Positions 62,345 through 64,000 of a DNA stretch of 64,000 nucleotides are shown piece after piece. Origin of the DNA: Myxosarcina sp. GI1 (lineage in GTDB: Bacteria > Cyanobacteriota > Cyanobacteriia > Cyanobacteriales > Xenococcaceae); contig NZ_JRFE01000014.1 of NCBI RefSeq assembly GCF_000756305.1, forward strand, positions 1-64,000. Direction: 5' to 3'. Position 1 is the stretch's first letter, and each line of letters begins with the position of its first letter. A program made the translations under genes and the position numbers. The notes under the pieces were generated by a model. The model saw only the letters and a list, made by a program, of their open reading frames with translations, was not told the origin of the DNA and made no database searches.

Positions 62345-63046
62345 TTAACTTAATGGAGCATTCTTTTGATACTTCCAAATTTCGTGGTCGAGTTGTCGTA
62401 GTGTTAAATTGGGAAAATTACTTTTCAGAGTTTTATATGCTTCTTTTAGCAATTCAGTAGCTTCGTGGATATTTATACTTTTTCCAATACATGATTCAAT
62501 AAATCTAATTATCATTCTGTCTGGCTTAATAAAATTTTCTTCTCCTGCAAGCATATAAAAGTAACTCGTCGATATTCCGCTTTTTTGACCTGGTATCTGT
62601 TTAATAGAATATTCAAATTCTTTATTACCAATAAAATCAGGTAAATCTTGAAAAAAGTTTATTTCATATTTATATAAAACTTCGCTAAATTTAAAAACTG
62701 CTTCTGTCTTTAAAATTCCGTTACGAGAAGAAGTTCTACATCTATTTTTGAAAAAGTTATTAGCCAATTCTTCGATGCTATAGTTTTCATACAAACTAAG
62801 AAACTCTCTAATAGAAAACTGCTGTTTTTTGTCAGGGTACAGGCTGCCATATTCTCTTAGACGTTTGATTTTCTGGCGATTGCAAAAATTTATGACTACT
62901 CGTCGAGTTGTAGAATACCTAATTCCTATAGAAAAAACGGCATCGATAACACACAACGGAAGACTACTATAATAGTATTCTTCACTTAACTGAGCGTTAC
63001 GCAAATCTAGAAGTTGTTTGCAGCAATTAGATAAAATTGTTTCCAT
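62345..63046 (-). CDS. unrecognised protein, possibly HhH-GPD-like
   Basis: The 233-residue protein is helical. Its centre reads IKQIPGQKSGISTSYFYML, then AGEENFIKPDRMIIRFIE, which resembles the hairpin, Gly-rich loop and following helix of DNA-glycosylase-type (HhH-GPD) domains (LPGVGPKTA pattern), ending with LRQLDHEIWKYQ. No catalytic Asp can be assigned with certainty. Two cysteines sit at the N-terminus. It lies convergent with acnB. A DNA-repair role is a weak inference. Confidence 0.5.
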   Translation of the reverse strand: METILSNCCKQLLDLRNAQLSEEYYYSSLPLCVIDAVFSIGIRYSTTRRVVINFCNRQKIKRLREYGSLYPDKKQQFSIREFLSLYENYSIEELANNFFKNRCRTSSRNGILKTEAVFKFSEVLYKYEINFFQDLPDFIGNKEFEYSIKQIPGQKSGISTSYFYMLAGEENFIKPDRMIIRFIESCIGKSINIHEATELLKEAYKTLKSNFPNLTLRQLDHEIWKYQKNAPLS

Positions 63047-63244
63047 ACGTTAAATATACTTTTAGAATATCAAAAAAAATATTTGCGGCAGACTTAATAA
63101 TCTTGAGTATGTTGATGTACTTGGAAACTAAGTCTAGCTTACGTAAAATTGTGTTTTTTATCAGTCAAAAACAATTGAAATTTTCAAAGTTTGAGGCTGT
63201 TGCGATATGATATTTTCAGCGATCGACAACCAACAATAGCAATA

Positions 63245-63625
63245 ATGAAAATTACTAGCTGTCTTCATACGGCTATTTTAGTATCCGATCTCAACAAGGC
63301 AGAGCAATTTTATGGCAATATTTTAGGCTTATCTAAATCTTCTAAGCGTACTTCAAACTTTCTCGGTGCTTGGTATCAAATTGGCGAACATCAGCTTCAT
63401 ATCATCGTGCGACCTGATTTTGAAGCCAAAATACATAACATGGAAAAATGGGGCAGAAATGCTCATGTAGCCTTTACAGTAGACGATTTAAACACTGCCA
63501 AACAAAAGTTACAAGACCAAGGACATCCCATTCAGATGAGTTCCTCTGGACGTGCGGCATTTTTTACTCTAGACCCAGATAATAATATTATCGAACTCAG
63601 TCAAGTAAATCAAAATTCTAAATAA
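63245..63625 (+). CDS. VOC (glyoxalase/dioxygenase) family protein
   Basis: The 126-residue protein is a single VOC fold: ITSCLHTAILVSDLNKAEQFYGNILGL at the start, HVAFTVDDLNTAKQKLQDQGHP in the middle and FFTLDPDNNIIELSQ at the end. Metal-ligand positions His (LHTAI), His in GEHQLHII and Glu (IIELSQ) are kept. The start at 63245 fits the family start; the frame could be read from 63191, which adds an unrelated leader. Substrate is unknown; glyoxalase I, fosfomycin-resistance and dioxygenase relatives all share the fold. Confidence 0.86.
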   Translation: MKITSCLHTAILVSDLNKAEQFYGNILGLSKSSKRTSNFLGAWYQIGEHQLHIIVRPDFEAKIHNMEKWGRNAHVAFTVDDLNTAKQKLQDQGHPIQMSSSGRAAFFTLDPDNNIIELSQVNQNSK

Positions 63626-63666
63626 AGCGATCGCTCTTAAATATTATTCGCAGCTAAAAGTAATCG

Positions 63667-64000
63667 ATGTCTTTACCCATTTGGCAACAGCCAGCAACTA
63701 TTGTTCGATCGCAAATTTTAGTTAACAGTTTTCGCCGTACGGTTGGTAAAGAACTAATTTCAGCCACAAATAATCCCGAAATACTGGCAAAAAATTTATT
63801 TTTCGCGCCTTTTGTTCTCGTTTCTCATGGCACACAAAAAGATCCCGTACTTAATTACGGCAATAAACTCGCTTTAAAACTGTGGGAAATGCCCTGGGAA
63901 ACATTTACCCAAACGCCATCGAGACTGACAGCAGAAAGAGAAAATCGAGAAACCAGAAAAATGATGTTAGAGCGAGTAACCCAACAGGGATATATTGACG
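63667..64000 (+). CDS. MEKHLA-domain protein, cut by the right window edge
   Basis: The first 111 codons are in the window. The product starts MSLPIWQQPATIVRSQILVN and contains APFVLVSHGTQKDPVLNYGNKLALKLWEM and TQTPSRLTAERENRETR, typical of the MEKHLA domain, a PAS-like module known from plant HD-ZIP III proteins and cyanobacteria. It lies 41 nt behind the VOC gene on the same strand, so they may be co-transcribed. Function in bacteria is unknown. Confidence 0.8.
   Translation, partial: MSLPIWQQPATIVRSQILVNSFRRTVGKELISATNNPEILAKNLFFAPFVLVSHGTQKDPVLNYGNKLALKLWEMPWETFTQTPSRLTAERENRETRKMMLERVTQQGYID

Noticed and set aside
1-64000. CRISPR arrays, tRNA and rRNA genes
   Set aside because: No array of regularly spaced repeats and no tRNA-like T-loop and acceptor pairing was found in the gaps between genes; a tRNAscan and CRISPR search would settle it.

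Overview
The window comes from a cyanobacterium. The octamer GCGATCGC (HIP1) recurs throughout on an AT-rich background. The gene set also fits: plsX-fabH, cobK, a GlgB branching enzyme, ttcA, acnB, a DUF3172 protein, a cyanobacterial PEP-CTERM variant, heptanucleotide tandem repeats, an NtcA-type promoter and a CIRCE heat-shock operator. The sequence alone does not fix the genus. I found no tRNA, rRNA or CRISPR array.

Layout. 1-6.2 kb: a CPBP protease cut by the left edge, an aliphatic amidase behind a probable NtcA promoter, an alpha/beta hydrolase, a PEP-CTERM surface protein between two copies of a 47-nt repeat, and a MoeB-rhodanese fusion. 6.4-14.6 kb: an FkbM methyltransferase, a large secreted beta-helix protein, a small tandem MshEN-like protein, DUF3172, a GHL10 glycosidase-like protein, a GNAT and a membrane protein. 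14.7-26 kb is a housekeeping block: fabH, plsX, ssb, a nucleotidyltransferase/phosphomannomutase-like fusion with degenerate mutase motifs, cobK, a DUF2470 protein, a large membrane protein and glgB. 26-30 kb: a lone amino-acid ABC permease, a scar where two truncated genes are joined, an NTF2-like protein, an HTH regulator and a DsbA-like protein. 30.2-36.9 kb: a 2006-residue serine/threonine-and-histidine kinase with its LuxR-type response regulator.

37-45.6 kb is a one-directional run of redox and detoxification genes: two pirins, a chloroperoxidase-like hydrolase, an Old Yellow Enzyme, a UBP zinc finger, a nitroreductase, DUF5335, XapX, a quinone-oxidoreductase-like MDR protein and a histidine phosphatase. 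45.6-50.1 kb, on the minus strand: hsp20 under CIRCE followed by a broken groES, and a two-gene operon joining a receiver-HlyD fusion to a PelF-like glycosyltransferase. 50.6-53.4 kb: ttcA, then an IS630-type element with a -1 slippery site whose transposase is broken by a small three-hairpin repeat. 54-64 kb: an RTX-heme peroxidase, truB, a sugar epimerase, acnB, two unrecognised proteins, a VOC protein and a MEKHLA protein cut by the right edge.

The most unusual items are the receiver-HlyD/glycosyltransferase operon, which may link a regulatory input to envelope export and polysaccharide synthesis; the CIRCE-hsp20-groES remnant; and the redox island, which carries a bacterial ubiquitin-type zinc finger and lies divergent to the giant sensor kinase.
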